Part shown: positions 10,601 to 19,896 of the stretch, piece after piece
Numbering within the stretch: the stretch's first letter is position 1
Layout: each line of letters starts with the position of its first letter
From: Prevotellaceae bacterium UBA2448
GTDB lineage: Bacteria; Bacteroidota; Bacteroidia; Bacteroidales; Bacteroidaceae
Direction: 5' to 3'
Assembly: GCA_002342585.1 (NCBI GenBank)
Contig: DDQG01000020.1
Span: 59,046-123,045, forward strand
Length of the DNA: 64,000 nucleotides
Program-made: the position numbers and the translations under genes
The notes under the pieces: model-generated
The model's database searches: none
Seen by the model: only the letters and a program-made list of their open reading frames with translations
Told to the model about the DNA's origin: nothing

Positions 10601-10902
10601 ATACAGTGCATCTTCAGGGCGTATGGGTTGTCGCCCTCCATGAGTCGCACGCTGCTTGGAGAAGTTACATCTTGTGAGCGTCCCGAGTCGGTCTCTGCAA
10701 CGGAAGACATGCTACGGGTACCCAGATTGATTTTCATGTCAGCTTGTTCCGCAACCGACATATAAAACCCAACTCCATCAGGATCATTGGTACTTGGCGA
10801 AATGTCATCTTTCAGCGTATCGACACAAGCTACTGTAACGCTTGCCGATAGCAACATTAATAGAATGTGATATATTATCGATTTCTTCATCTTAGTCTTC
10901 AT
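7663..10902 (-). CDS. Fimbrillin-type lipoprotein with C-terminal extension (probable tip protein)
   Basis: A 1079-residue protein with an N-terminal signal ending in a lipobox-like VTVAC and two structural parts. The N-terminal half has fimbrillin landmarks (RFYAVAPS, NLQFQHILTAIRF, a YMLPQIVPSG segment). The C-terminal part contains a FYQWGRPTALPG segment and YDPCPPGFKVPH (about residues 922-934), a motif seen in Bacteroidales surface proteins that carry a terminal ligand-binding-like domain. Last gene of the minus-strand operon. Its start overlaps the preceding fimbrillin's stop by 11 bp, so translational coupling is likely; Met5 would remove the overlap. The size and position suggest a tip or accessory subunit, which is an inference. 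Confidence 0.75.
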   Translation of the reverse strand: MKTKMKKSIIYHILLMLLSASVTVACVDTLKDDISPSTNDPDGVGFYMSVAEQADMKINLGTRSMSSVAETDSGRSQDVTSPSSVRLMEGDNPYALKMHCMTLPYVGIHNGAVRTSATQPQSSEQSGGETTRAAWADHVSSAETFHDSLTVWGYTRDAATSIFDKTLVQRITNWRTSRHWPFGETGPMRFYAVAPSLESINMSVADADYSTPPVLTYTLPEKAQDMCDLLYGESGDIDIPSFGTEDSHEGKDDKIVNLQFQHILTAIRFAQGNIPTGITIKQISINNVNTRATFVPSANDNMTDSKGTWSGFETPGNYTMNASFAGTGITNTYINDSVFYMLPQIVPSGVELEVVIESKPKYTYSSSGTALAPVDVAVQQHTLRCSLAGDVWRKGYTVTYLLTIGEVADGYYFVAEAPAENAHSDVVATHNFTLHSYRMYVDKETGLDITTHGVNWKVMGYYQNADCTTPFDGSNAANSPSWLTNGITGISSGVTGEYVGGNNGTASYNLAAQAATKSGNHATNLLSNSNDRQADNLDLSVMTPNGESKSAETANCYIINRTGSYKFPLVYGNKTNNVAEKDYFVDHTGTVISHKFIRDQIEAKNPAANEYETIVTNEKRKRTAYTWNPVADGSEPQSLRSCLVWEDAEGLINSSLGITSEYISFTVERSVPANAVIALQGRKVTKYEKSTDSGVNWELDTDQGTDGYDFGPWETLWTWHIWMTDEVYPNWSSTSEGATNVNTQYLNNNSAVGSGSYVGDHKVAFKTWGTDGSNGTTNTILPVNLGWVPQETEFKYYSKRDVYVKLQQVEPATGAATTVIHIVQHAKQPNVRGQGTFYQWGRPTALPGYNFTDDPGKTKRTIYFPNPDIFSESDFTVANITSPCEAIAQPTKLFRQESQAATWSSARVDGNSVPYWGETKTVYDPCPPGFKVPHYNIFTGLSLTGATANSGTNLNMWGVSAENQSGANFYGGYFFVEPHTTRKSMDRYAQTVYFPSTGQYQATKGVGSSLWSTTSPNNNFIEASPGTFWSNQLHTDNTHGSALNLYPDVTRSNDSKPPVELPRTKVNLSTACAIRPVVK

Positions 10903-12301
10903 TCAGCGTATGACTTATGTTGGTATCTGTAGAGTTCGATGGTTCGGTAGTGAGACGAATAGGAAAATTCCAGTCATCAACGCTTGCCACCACGAAATCT
11001 ACATGTTCCACACCGATGCGGATAACAAGCTTATAGCGCTTAGCTGCTTCGAGTTTGATGGATATGTTATTGCCTGTTACATCATTGAGTACACGACTGT
11101 AGTGGTTGCCCGCCGCATCCACCAACGGACTGTAACTCAAGTCACTCTCATCGCCACGCGTCACCATCGAGTACTTGATACTTGGGGTAATAGTCAGAGC
11201 ATTGTCTTGTGGTATGAGCATTATGCTACCAGCCTTGAATAGCAGCTGTTCGTCTTTGTTTACACCGGTAACTGCCACCCCCCATTTCTCCAACTCTTCG
11301 TTACGGATTTCTGTACTATTCTCCGAAAGGGTACCTGAAAGGTTACTGACAAATGTTGATGCCGGGAAGGTAAGCGAGAAGGAGCCTGCCTGCCAGACCT
11401 GAGCATAACTATTGTTCGCATCAGCAAAACTGCTCCAAGTTCCATCCTCCAAATTCAAACGTCCTTTCTTGAACAAACCATTTGATGCAGTGTTGGTTGA
11501 TGTCAACTTTAACTGCTGCATATAGAGTTTAGTAATTTTTGCGGGGGTGTCCTTTCCCGAATAAGTCGGCTCATCATACACACGCTGCACATATACATCA
11601 ACACACGACAAGGCATGTTTGAACTCCAGCGGCACAGCCTGCCACTTCTCTGTAGAACTCTCATAGTAGATAAGTCCCTGTCCGTTGCGTGTAGCATTTT
11701 CATAGTGCGCCCAGAGCAAATCAACAGGGCTCGCACCCTCCTCATCGACGGTGTAGATAACGTGCGGACGCAAGTCTTCATCCCACGTCATACCTGTGAC
11801 GCCCGTTCCGCTTGCGGCGTTAATAACCGAACCATCTACGAAAGGAGCGTAAGCGAAGAACGAGATATAACGTGAAGTAGCATTTGGGGTTGGGTTGGGC
11901 CAGTACTTCAAAGGCGAATAAGTCCAGCGATTAGCCGCAGAATTCCATGTTACCGGCTGGTCGTACATATAGTCCGGACGGGGATAGTTTGACTCTATGC
12001 CGTATTCCTTATGTTCGACCCCTGATGTCACCCAAGCTGCCTTAGACGCACTCCACGTTTGGTCGTCGGTCAGATAGGCCATCACACCAAAACCTTCAGG
12101 CACAGCCGTCAGGTCACTTATGACTCCTGTAGTAGCACGCGTAATCTGATCCTCCCACACATCACCATCCAGATTTGTAGCGAAGTTTATAGCATCATTC
12201 CGCTCTGTAGAAAGTGTAGAAGTTACTGCATCCTCATCATTTGATGAACATGCGACCAATAGTAACGTATAGATTAATATGTATATTCTGTTCATTTTCA
12301 T
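10892..12301 (-). CDS. Fimbrillin family lipoprotein
   Basis: A 469-residue lipoprotein with lipobox LVAC (Cys18). It has the ITRATTG segment after the mature N-terminus, KYWPN (about residue 130), FFAYAPF (about 148) and LEFKHALSCVDV, all typical of Mfa-like fimbrillins. It is the fifth gene of the minus-strand operon, 13 bp after the giant adhesin, and overlaps the next gene. Probable fimbrial stalk or accessory subunit; the specific role cannot be told from sequence. Confidence 0.85.
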   Translation of the reverse strand: MKMNRIYILIYTLLLVACSSNDEDAVTSTLSTERNDAINFATNLDGDVWEDQITRATTGVISDLTAVPEGFGVMAYLTDDQTWSASKAAWVTSGVEHKEYGIESNYPRPDYMYDQPVTWNSAANRWTYSPLKYWPNPTPNATSRYISFFAYAPFVDGSVINAASGTGVTGMTWDEDLRPHVIYTVDEEGASPVDLLWAHYENATRNGQGLIYYESSTEKWQAVPLEFKHALSCVDVYVQRVYDEPTYSGKDTPAKITKLYMQQLKLTSTNTASNGLFKKGRLNLEDGTWSSFADANNSYAQVWQAGSFSLTFPASTFVSNLSGTLSENSTEIRNEELEKWGVAVTGVNKDEQLLFKAGSIMLIPQDNALTITPSIKYSMVTRGDESDLSYSPLVDAAGNHYSRVLNDVTGNNISIKLEAAKRYKLVIRIGVEHVDFVVASVDDWNFPIRLTTEPSNSTDTNISHTLNED

Positions 12302-12314
12302 TACATCTCACATA

Positions 12315-15300
12315 TTACTTCACCAGGAACTTCTTTCCGTTGCGAATATAAATACCCGGGGCAAGCACCGTCTCATCATCGCCCATCAACTGTCCGCTTA
12401 GGCTGTAGATAGCATTCTTATTTGTAGTATCCGAAGGATTCGGAGCATCAATAATTTCTTCCATGTCGCTTACACCTTCTATTCCGATAAATTCAAACCT
12501 ACGAACCGGTGTATTTGTCTCCCAGATAGGATCATTAATTTTATCTGAAGGCAATACCAGATATGCTTTGTTGGCTCCGAGAGTATTTCGATATGTTCCT
12601 CCGTCATAACTTGAGTTGCCATAAATATGCATACGATAGAAACCAGGTACTGAGACGGATGTAAAGTGCTCATCATAGGAAACAGTAGCATCCTCTTTTC
12701 TCCAAGTCATATACTTTTCCGACAGGATAAAGCGGGTATATGCTCCTGAAAGATTGTCGGTTCCATTAGCATCTTCACACTCTGCGGTAAAGGTACGTTC
12801 TGTCAGATTCGGCCGCATCAGGTTATTGGTAAAGGTGTAATCGGGTTCGGTAGCTGTAGTTACGGCAGGTACGAAGAGTGGCACAGTATAGGTGCTACCA
12901 TCAGCCCCCGGTGAGGATGTCACCTGTTTCAGTACCAGTCCCTGTCTGGCTGGCACCACATAGTTGCGGTCTTGCAGGCGCACGGTAGTCTTCGCCTTAT
13001 CTGCGCTGTATATCGGGTTACTGCTTCGAGCTATCACGCTATATGCCCACAGCGGACGGTTGGTCAGCAACGAGTCGAGCGTGTAATCAACAACAGCATA
13101 GCTGCGACTCTCCGTCGCCCAGCCTACTCCATTCAGTCGCTTCACCGTCTTGAAGTCCTTTGTCACTGCAATGGCATAGATGTCGGTATATTTACGGTAT
13201 GAGTCGGGTGTCGCATTAGTGGTATAAACGCCCAACTGACCATCAGTAGCTTCATCATCACTGGTAAAAGTAAACTCTGCATTAGCATTGGCAGAGAAAC
13301 AATACTTATAGACACCTGTCGGAACATCGTAATTGGCATCAACAGCCTCGTCAACTCCAGCAGACTCTGCCACCATCTTCACCACATTGGTATATGCTGA
13401 AGGCTCATGACTACTCTTGATATATATATAGTAGTTAGCATAATTGACGTCATCGTTCGGTTTCGGCACAATGACCTTACCTCCCGAACCGATAGTCAGG
13501 TGGCTGTTGTCAGAATGTTTCGTAGCATCGCTTTCCCCGGTATCTGTTATCCATGTCTGACCATTGACAGCCTGTCGGGCTGAAGTAACTGTATTGCTCA
13601 TGTTGAGCAAGAGCATGTTCTGTTCGGGAATTCCATCATTCTTTGTATCTCCCGCAACTAAGGATGCATCGTCTTGTATATCCAATTTAAAGCCAAGACC
13701 CTCCATCTCACGAAGAATACCATTATTAGTGTTGCGAAGTCCGTAGCTCACCAACTGTGCTCCCTCTACATAGTATGACTCGTAGTCGGCCTTATTATAA
13801 CTGATGGGCCATCCTCCTGAACCATAGTTGGAACTGGAGTGATTGTTATAAATAGCGACACGCAAAGGTTTTTCTGTACCTTCGCTATAGCTGACAGCAG
13901 CCCATGTATTTTCGTTGTTAGTAGAACCCAGTGTATTGGAGAAGAACTTAGTAAAGTCCCATGTATAGGGGTATGTCTGCTTCGGTGCCTGTCCGAAGGT
14001 GATGGTCCACGACTTCTGGTTGGCGACATACTTCATATTCTGCGAATAGCTGGTCATAGTGACCTTCACCTTGCCCCATCCGCCGTTGTAGGTGATGTAT
14101 GCCTCTTGGTCCATCTCACCAGTGGCCACCATTGTGGCTCCCGAGCGTTTCAGCATCTCATCCATCTCAAAAGTCCACTTCTGTGGAGCATTCGGTGCAT
14201 TCTGATATTGCTTCTGCAAGACGGTAATAGTATGACTGCCCTGATCATCCCAGATGTACTGCCATTCCAGTTTCGGGGCAGTATCTCCTGTCCATGCTGC
14301 TTTCTGTTCTTCTGTGTACTCTTTAGTGTCATCATAGCCACGCAACTTTTCGGCAAACGAGGATTGGAAGTCCCATTTCGGTTCATGCAGTATAATCTCT
14401 TGAATGCTGACGTAGATGTTGTCGGCCACTTCGAAGGTTACATCACCATCCTCCGTAGCCTGGAACATATACGTACTCGTTGACCAATCAAGATTATAGA
14501 AGCAGTTACCGATTTTGTAGGTAGAAGTAATCGGTGTACCCGCAGCATCGCTGAGGTTTGTCATCAGGATGCGCTCACCCATCTCCTCCTTATGGCGAGT
14601 CCAGCGCACCTCTAACCACTGTCCTTTCTTCAGCTTCGGAATAGTTAACTTAGCGCCTCGCAGCAGCATCAGGTTGCGGCAGTCGTATGGCACATTGGCA
14701 ACGCCTTCCGTCTGCATCATCTCCACACCCAATTGCTTATTGCTTGGCGACGAGAACAGGTGCAGTCCTTCCGTCTCTGGAATCACCAGTGCATTCTGTC
14801 CCTCTACAGCGTGGTTATAGTAATAAACGATAGGACCCTCTGTATGACCACCTATCTTGCGTACGAACTTCCAATGATAATCATCACTACGCGCTCCATC
14901 GTCAGTCGGTTGGTCAATGGTAGCATAAGTAATGTTCCACTCTGCAGTCTTCGAATCTTCATTCGTCCACCAGTCCGGAAGACCCGTATAACCATAAATA
15001 GGTTCTGTCAATAGGTTATGCTGGAAGTCCCATGTATGGCTGGTATAGGCTACGGTCAGCGTACCTTTTATATCATAAGTTGTAGCATTATAGACATAAC
15101 TTGCATAGATTGGGATAACACCACCCTTCTTGATAGGTACTGTTTGCGCATCTAAAGTGGTAGTTAATTCAATACGTAAAGTAGTACTTGCCACTTCTTC
15201 TGTCGAGTTGGCAACCTCTACATCACCATCTTTATAGAATTTCAGTGAAGAGGCCGATTCTTTCAGGTCACCCATAATGGCATCATACATCTCTTTCAGC

Positions 15301-18300
15301 TTAAATTTATGATTAGTACCTCCCGTCAAGGTAATCGTATATGATGTAGCATCATTTTCAATGACGGGGTTCAGGCCGCCAGCCAGCGTACCACCATTCA
15401 GAATACAGGTGAATGTCTTCTCTATGGCACCGAGTGTTGCCTTCACGGTTACTGTGCCTACCTCACCAATAGTCAGCGTACTACCCGACAAAGTCACTGA
15501 TGGCGAAGCATCGACAAGGCTGAATACCACCTTGTTTTTCAACGTACCATCATCATCTGCTCCAGTCGTATTTTTACAACTTTGAATACACTCGGTAATT
15601 AAATTAAAAGTGTTTGCACCCACACTACCTAGATTATGAGAAGCATTCTGGAAATTCAATCCTATCACATTGGCGATGTAGCTACCGGTTTTTCCTGACA
15701 AGAGGCCCGTGCCGCTACCTGTAGCCGTTACTGTGAACTGACCGTATTGTCCTGAGCCAATGGTAACTTCTCCTGTAGATGAGTTTATATATGAGATGGG
15801 GGTACTTATATTATTCGTATAAGCATACTCTATCGTTGTGGTTCCTTGATTCATGACAGGGTTAGTCCATGTTCCCACGCTTGCATCAACATAGGTAACA
15901 ATATTACCACTCTCATCTTTCTCACCATATTCGAAAGCCATCTCTGCCGACACTTTGATATAGCGGATATGCAGATCGAGGTTGGTTGACGGGTTGCGTA
16001 CAACGATGTAACCATCGCTCTTGGCAAGGAAATATTGCGACTCTGTATCGTAGTTATTCACATAGAACATCGTCACGTCGTTACCCTCTATGTCGGTGAC
16101 ACCGTCAATCTCCATTTCCGACAGCAGATCTTCTGAATAGCTATTCACTTCCACCAGCATACCTGCTTTGACTGGGACACGCAATTGTCCACCGCCGTTT
16201 GCAGACTCGTTGGCACCTATTCCTTTTCCCTGCAGGTGCAGGTAGCCATGATTAGAATGCAGCAGACGGTGCTTACCCATAGTCTGCAATGCCAAAGCAC
16301 GCGGCAATGGGGTATCATTATTACGAAGGATGTCAGCAAACTCAGCATTGTCGCGTGCGGCATACCAGCCACCATAGCTTCCTCCCCACCCCGTACTATT
16401 GTACATCGTATAGTGTTCATCTCGGCTATATGTACGGAAGTCCCACATACCATCCACCACCTTCAGTTCGATGGTCTCAGTGATGGGGGCATAGTCGGCC
16501 TTATTGACTTCTAATGGATTTACAGTCAGCGTCACCTTCAGCACACCATTGTCAGCGCCATCGGCTACTGTAATCACACCAGTAGAAGCATTAATGCTAA
16601 CACCTGCCACAGCCTGCGTGATAGCATAGGTTCCTGTGGTTTTATACTTGCTGGCGACACCAGTCTCCGTCTCACTCGTTATTGAGAAAGTATTAGGAGT
16701 ATAGCTTGAGCCAGGGAACAGCACATTGCCGCCTGCACCCACAGCGCCTCTGTAGTCAAATTCAAGTTCGGGCGTCTTGCGGTTAACCTCAATCTTCCTG
16801 ATGGTGATATTGGAACCACCTGTATTCTTAATGGTCACGGTTGAGGCATTGGCGGTAGTCGAGAACACCTGACCATCAGTCAAGGCCTCGCTTGGGGAAG
16901 CGGCAGTACCCGTAAGCGAGATAGAGCCTCCACTGGTTGTCAACTTGAATGAGAGACCATTAGCTGCTGGCACGGTGTAGTCAGCATTTGATGCCAATAC
17001 CAACTCATGTCCCGGCTGATGTTCCTCTATATAGTCGCGGCTATAAAGACGGGTGCTAGTATAACCAGCATTAAAATATGTTGTCGCAGGAGTTGATGCT
17101 TCCAAGACGCAGACACCATGTCCGATACGAACCTTGTATTCCTCGTCAGGTTCGGCAGTCACATCCCTATAGTAGGTTTTGTTGTCCGATTCGTCTTTTA
17201 TCTTCGAAACTTCATTCGTGTTTCCGTTGCTGAAGCCATAACCACTACCATAATATGACACATTTCCATAGAAAGTCACATCGCCATAATAGGCATTAGG
17301 TGTATTGACCCAGAATTTATTTTCTATCACGTCGCCCTCATAACCATACACATAATCTTTTTCAAACTTCAGGTCAACATCTTGCTTGGAGGTGCTGAGT
17401 GTCGCACCGTTTTCTAAAGAGTAAGTAATAGAAACGGCTTTCAAAAGGAATGAGGTGCCGCTTCCGCTGGTAAGCGTAATGGTGATATCGTTGGCAGTCA
17501 GTCCTGTCCATGCACATGAAATATCAGAAGCCCCCAACGTCTTTGCAGTCCCCGCAATGGTAACCTCCGGGTTATTGGTAGGATCTGAGTAAATAAGTGT
17601 TACACCCGTAATCTTCACATCCGTGGATGCACCGGAATCCAATCGCGGCACTATCTTCATATAATTGTTCGCTGTACCATTTGCATCGTATCGTACAATA
17701 AACCTCCTTGATGACTGGTATTTGAAACCGTCACCCATAAATTTGATATCAAATCCGGGAATGCTGCGGTCCAATCGATTATAATTACCATTGTTATCTG
17801 GATAGAACAACAAAGACTGGTCAATCAGATTGATGGAGATACCCTCAGTCTTTGTCAAAGTCAGGTTGTTCAAATAAAGCGTGGGATAAGTATCACCGTC
17901 ATGAGGAGTCATAGATTGTGTCTCTGCAAACAGATAATAGGTATCACCGCTGTTGAGCAAGGTTCCAAATGTATAGTTCGCCCAATTATTCGTAATCACA
18001 TTCGAAGCACTGATGCGTTCCAGAATGTTACCGTCCGCATCTGTCAGTCGTATTCCATTTGCAGCCGTCATATATCCGCGGAAACTCAGTACTCCATTCT
18101 GATTTGGTGTTATGACGAAGTATGAACCCATGGTAGGAATATTATTATCTACATATACATGCGAATAACCATTAGTGTCAATACCCCTGACACCATGTTC
18201 ACCACCTACAGTTTCTGCAATCTGCACCTCATCAGCACTGCCCATTGCCAGTGTAAACCAACTTCCCACATAAGTTTGTTCTAACTTTCCGTCGCCGGTA

Positions 18301-19889
18301 ACAGTAAATGTCTCGGTTGTTGCAGGTGTTGCAGGCGAGAACGATGCCGTTCCAGAAGTTTCACCAGTAACAGTGACGGTATAAGTGGCTGTATATTCTA
18401 CTGCAGATGTAGATGTATTCACATACGATGCCGTAATTACAGCAATACCATTATGGTTGCCTGTAATCGCGCCTGTGGTTTCATTTACAGAGGCAACAGC
18501 AACATTGCTGGATGAGTAGGTAACAGAATGTCCATCCATCGACAGACTATTTGTCAACGTAGGTGTAGAAGTAGAGCCTTTTGCCAGATTACCCGACGCT
18601 GTCAAAAATGCAAATTGAGCCTGCGCATATATATAGTCCAAACCATAGTTGCGGCTACCTCCAATCACCTGAACAGGAGTGTTGGCAGGAATCTGAATGT
18701 TGTCGCTGGATGTTTCATGCCACCCACCATTACCGGTATGTGTGAATACCACATCATTGCCAACCTTAAAACTGAATATCGTACTGGAATTGGCATAGGA
18801 TGCAGTGGTTAGCGTATAAACGCCCTGTGGAAGGTTAAGTGCATCAACATAAGCGCTTGCGTATGCACCCTGTGTATTAGAACAACGGATATAGAGGTAG
18901 TTGTTGTCGCTAATAGGGGTCATAAAGTCTTCAGCCTCCCGATAGGCAGCAACATTACTAATTGTACCATCATGTGTAAGGGTTACCTCCTGATTGTCCG
19001 TAGAGGTCAGTGTGAAGGTCTTTCCATAGTTAGGGTTGACACCTGTTGATGGGTAACGGTAGAGAGTTGTGCCGCTCAATACATAGTGTGGATAGGGATG
19101 AGTCACAGTTACTCCTTCAGCACCTCCTGTGCTGACTAAAGTTGTCTCTGGATCAGTATCAGCCTTCAGATAATACCACGTGCTGTAAATTGCAATATTA
19201 TCAATTTTTACGGTTCCATAATACCCCTTACCAATTGTTGCAACAAGTGACTTGGCTTCCATACTCGTGCCATCGGTTACATTATATGTACCCGACGCTG
19301 TTGCTCCACCAGATATCGTATATGACACAGTAGAATTGGTTATGTTCACATTCAGTTTAACATGGAACCAAGTATTATCAGCTATTGTTACACTATTAGC
19401 TGTATTATTGATTAAATAAGTAGTAGTTTCTGAAACACCGTTACTTCTCAATATGAACAGAAAATTATTCTTATCTTCATTTGTGCTGGTAAAGTATTTA
19501 TTTCCAGCAAGTTCATATCCATCAGAAGCCACAACCAATTCTGTGTAATGATTATTAGTATTACATGTTTTAAGTGCTGCATCGAACTCAATAGTATATG
19601 AAGAATATGGCCATTCTGAAATACTGAAATTCGTATAGGCTGTTCGAGGTCCGCTTAAGCCGTCTCCCGACTGTGCGAACTTGATATACTTACCATAAGT
19701 GGCATCGCCTATTATAAGCGAAAGACCTCCTGAATAGTTCCCAGACGACCATAAACTGGCATCACTTTGTTCCTCGTAGTTCTGCGAATAGTATGAATGA
19801 GCTGCCCACGTTCCATTGGCTCCTGCCATCATTAGCAGAAGCAGGAGCAATAGCTTCGTAGTTATGTATCTATATCGTGTCATTGTCAT
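12315..19889 (-). CDS. Giant secreted adhesin-like protein with LamG-like and BIG2-like domains
   Basis: About 2524 residues from the ATG at 19889, chosen because it lies 7 bp after the preceding stop and is followed by a good signal peptide (TTKLLLLLLLMMAGANGTWA). A longer in-frame extension to 19973 would overlap the upstream gene. After the signal there is a LamG/concanavalin-like segment (about residues 30-240) and a BIG2-like Ig repeat near 430-510 (VTYSSSNVAVASVNETTG). Several further beta-rich segments follow, including repeated MWDFRTY- and HTWDFQHN-type blocks. The protein ends in IYSLSGQLM ... GIYIRNGKKFLVK, a C-terminal sorting-like module as in the giant protein at the left edge. 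It sits in the middle of a fimbrillin operon. Surface adhesion is inferred; no enzymatic motif is visible. Confidence 0.75.
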   Translation of the reverse strand: MTMTRYRYITTKLLLLLLLMMAGANGTWAAHSYYSQNYEEQSDASLWSSGNYSGGLSLIIGDATYGKYIKFAQSGDGLSGPRTAYTNFSISEWPYSSYTIEFDAALKTCNTNNHYTELVVASDGYELAGNKYFTSTNEDKNNFLFILRSNGVSETTTYLINNTANSVTIADNTWFHVKLNVNITNSTVSYTISGGATASGTYNVTDGTSMEAKSLVATIGKGYYGTVKIDNIAIYSTWYYLKADTDPETTLVSTGGAEGVTVTHPYPHYVLSGTTLYRYPSTGVNPNYGKTFTLTSTDNQEVTLTHDGTISNVAAYREAEDFMTPISDNNYLYIRCSNTQGAYASAYVDALNLPQGVYTLTTASYANSSTIFSFKVGNDVVFTHTGNGGWHETSSDNIQIPANTPVQVIGGSRNYGLDYIYAQAQFAFLTASGNLAKGSTSTPTLTNSLSMDGHSVTYSSSNVAVASVNETTGAITGNHNGIAVITASYVNTSTSAVEYTATYTVTVTGETSGTASFSPATPATTETFTVTGDGKLEQTYVGSWFTLAMGSADEVQIAETVGGEHGVRGIDTNGYSHVYVDNNIPTMGSYFVITPNQNGVLSFRGYMTAANGIRLTDADGNILERISASNVITNNWANYTFGTLLNSGDTYYLFAETQSMTPHDGDTYPTLYLNNLTLTKTEGISINLIDQSLLFYPDNNGNYNRLDRSIPGFDIKFMGDGFKYQSSRRFIVRYDANGTANNYMKIVPRLDSGASTDVKITGVTLIYSDPTNNPEVTIAGTAKTLGASDISCAWTGLTANDITITLTSGSGTSFLLKAVSITYSLENGATLSTSKQDVDLKFEKDYVYGYEGDVIENKFWVNTPNAYYGDVTFYGNVSYYGSGYGFSNGNTNEVSKIKDESDNKTYYRDVTAEPDEEYKVRIGHGVCVLEASTPATTYFNAGYTSTRLYSRDYIEEHQPGHELVLASNADYTVPAANGLSFKLTTSGGSISLTGTAASPSEALTDGQVFSTTANASTVTIKNTGGSNITIRKIEVNRKTPELEFDYRGAVGAGGNVLFPGSSYTPNTFSITSETETGVASKYKTTGTYAITQAVAGVSINASTGVITVADGADNGVLKVTLTVNPLEVNKADYAPITETIELKVVDGMWDFRTYSRDEHYTMYNSTGWGGSYGGWYAARDNAEFADILRNNDTPLPRALALQTMGKHRLLHSNHGYLHLQGKGIGANESANGGGQLRVPVKAGMLVEVNSYSEDLLSEMEIDGVTDIEGNDVTMFYVNNYDTESQYFLAKSDGYIVVRNPSTNLDLHIRYIKVSAEMAFEYGEKDESGNIVTYVDASVGTWTNPVMNQGTTTIEYAYTNNISTPISYINSSTGEVTIGSGQYGQFTVTATGSGTGLLSGKTGSYIANVIGLNFQNASHNLGSVGANTFNLITECIQSCKNTTGADDDGTLKNKVVFSLVDASPSVTLSGSTLTIGEVGTVTVKATLGAIEKTFTCILNGGTLAGGLNPVIENDATSYTITLTGGTNHKFKLKEMYDAIMGDLKESASSLKFYKDGDVEVANSTEEVASTTLRIELTTTLDAQTVPIKKGGVIPIYASYVYNATTYDIKGTLTVAYTSHTWDFQHNLLTEPIYGYTGLPDWWTNEDSKTAEWNITYATIDQPTDDGARSDDYHWKFVRKIGGHTEGPIVYYYNHAVEGQNALVIPETEGLHLFSSPSNKQLGVEMMQTEGVANVPYDCRNLMLLRGAKLTIPKLKKGQWLEVRWTRHKEEMGERILMTNLSDAAGTPITSTYKIGNCFYNLDWSTSTYMFQATEDGDVTFEVADNIYVSIQEIILHEPKWDFQSSFAEKLRGYDDTKEYTEEQKAAWTGDTAPKLEWQYIWDDQGSHTITVLQKQYQNAPNAPQKWTFEMDEMLKRSGATMVATGEMDQEAYITYNGGWGKVKVTMTSYSQNMKYVANQKSWTITFGQAPKQTYPYTWDFTKFFSNTLGSTNNENTWAAVSYSEGTEKPLRVAIYNNHSSSNYGSGGWPISYNKADYESYYVEGAQLVSYGLRNTNNGILREMEGLGFKLDIQDDASLVAGDTKNDGIPEQNMLLLNMSNTVTSARQAVNGQTWITDTGESDATKHSDNSHLTIGSGGKVIVPKPNDDVNYANYYIYIKSSHEPSAYTNVVKMVAESAGVDEAVDANYDVPTGVYKYCFSANANAEFTFTSDDEATDGQLGVYTTNATPDSYRKYTDIYAIAVTKDFKTVKRLNGVGWATESRSYAVVDYTLDSLLTNRPLWAYSVIARSSNPIYSADKAKTTVRLQDRNYVVPARQGLVLKQVTSSPGADGSTYTVPLFVPAVTTATEPDYTFTNNLMRPNLTERTFTAECEDANGTDNLSGAYTRFILSEKYMTWRKEDATVSYDEHFTSVSVPGFYRMHIYGNSSYDGGTYRNTLGANKAYLVLPSDKINDPIWETNTPVRRFEFIGIEGVSDMEEIIDAPNPSDTTNKNAIYSLSGQLMGDDETVLAPGIYIRNGKKFLVK

Positions 19890-19896
19890 TATTCCT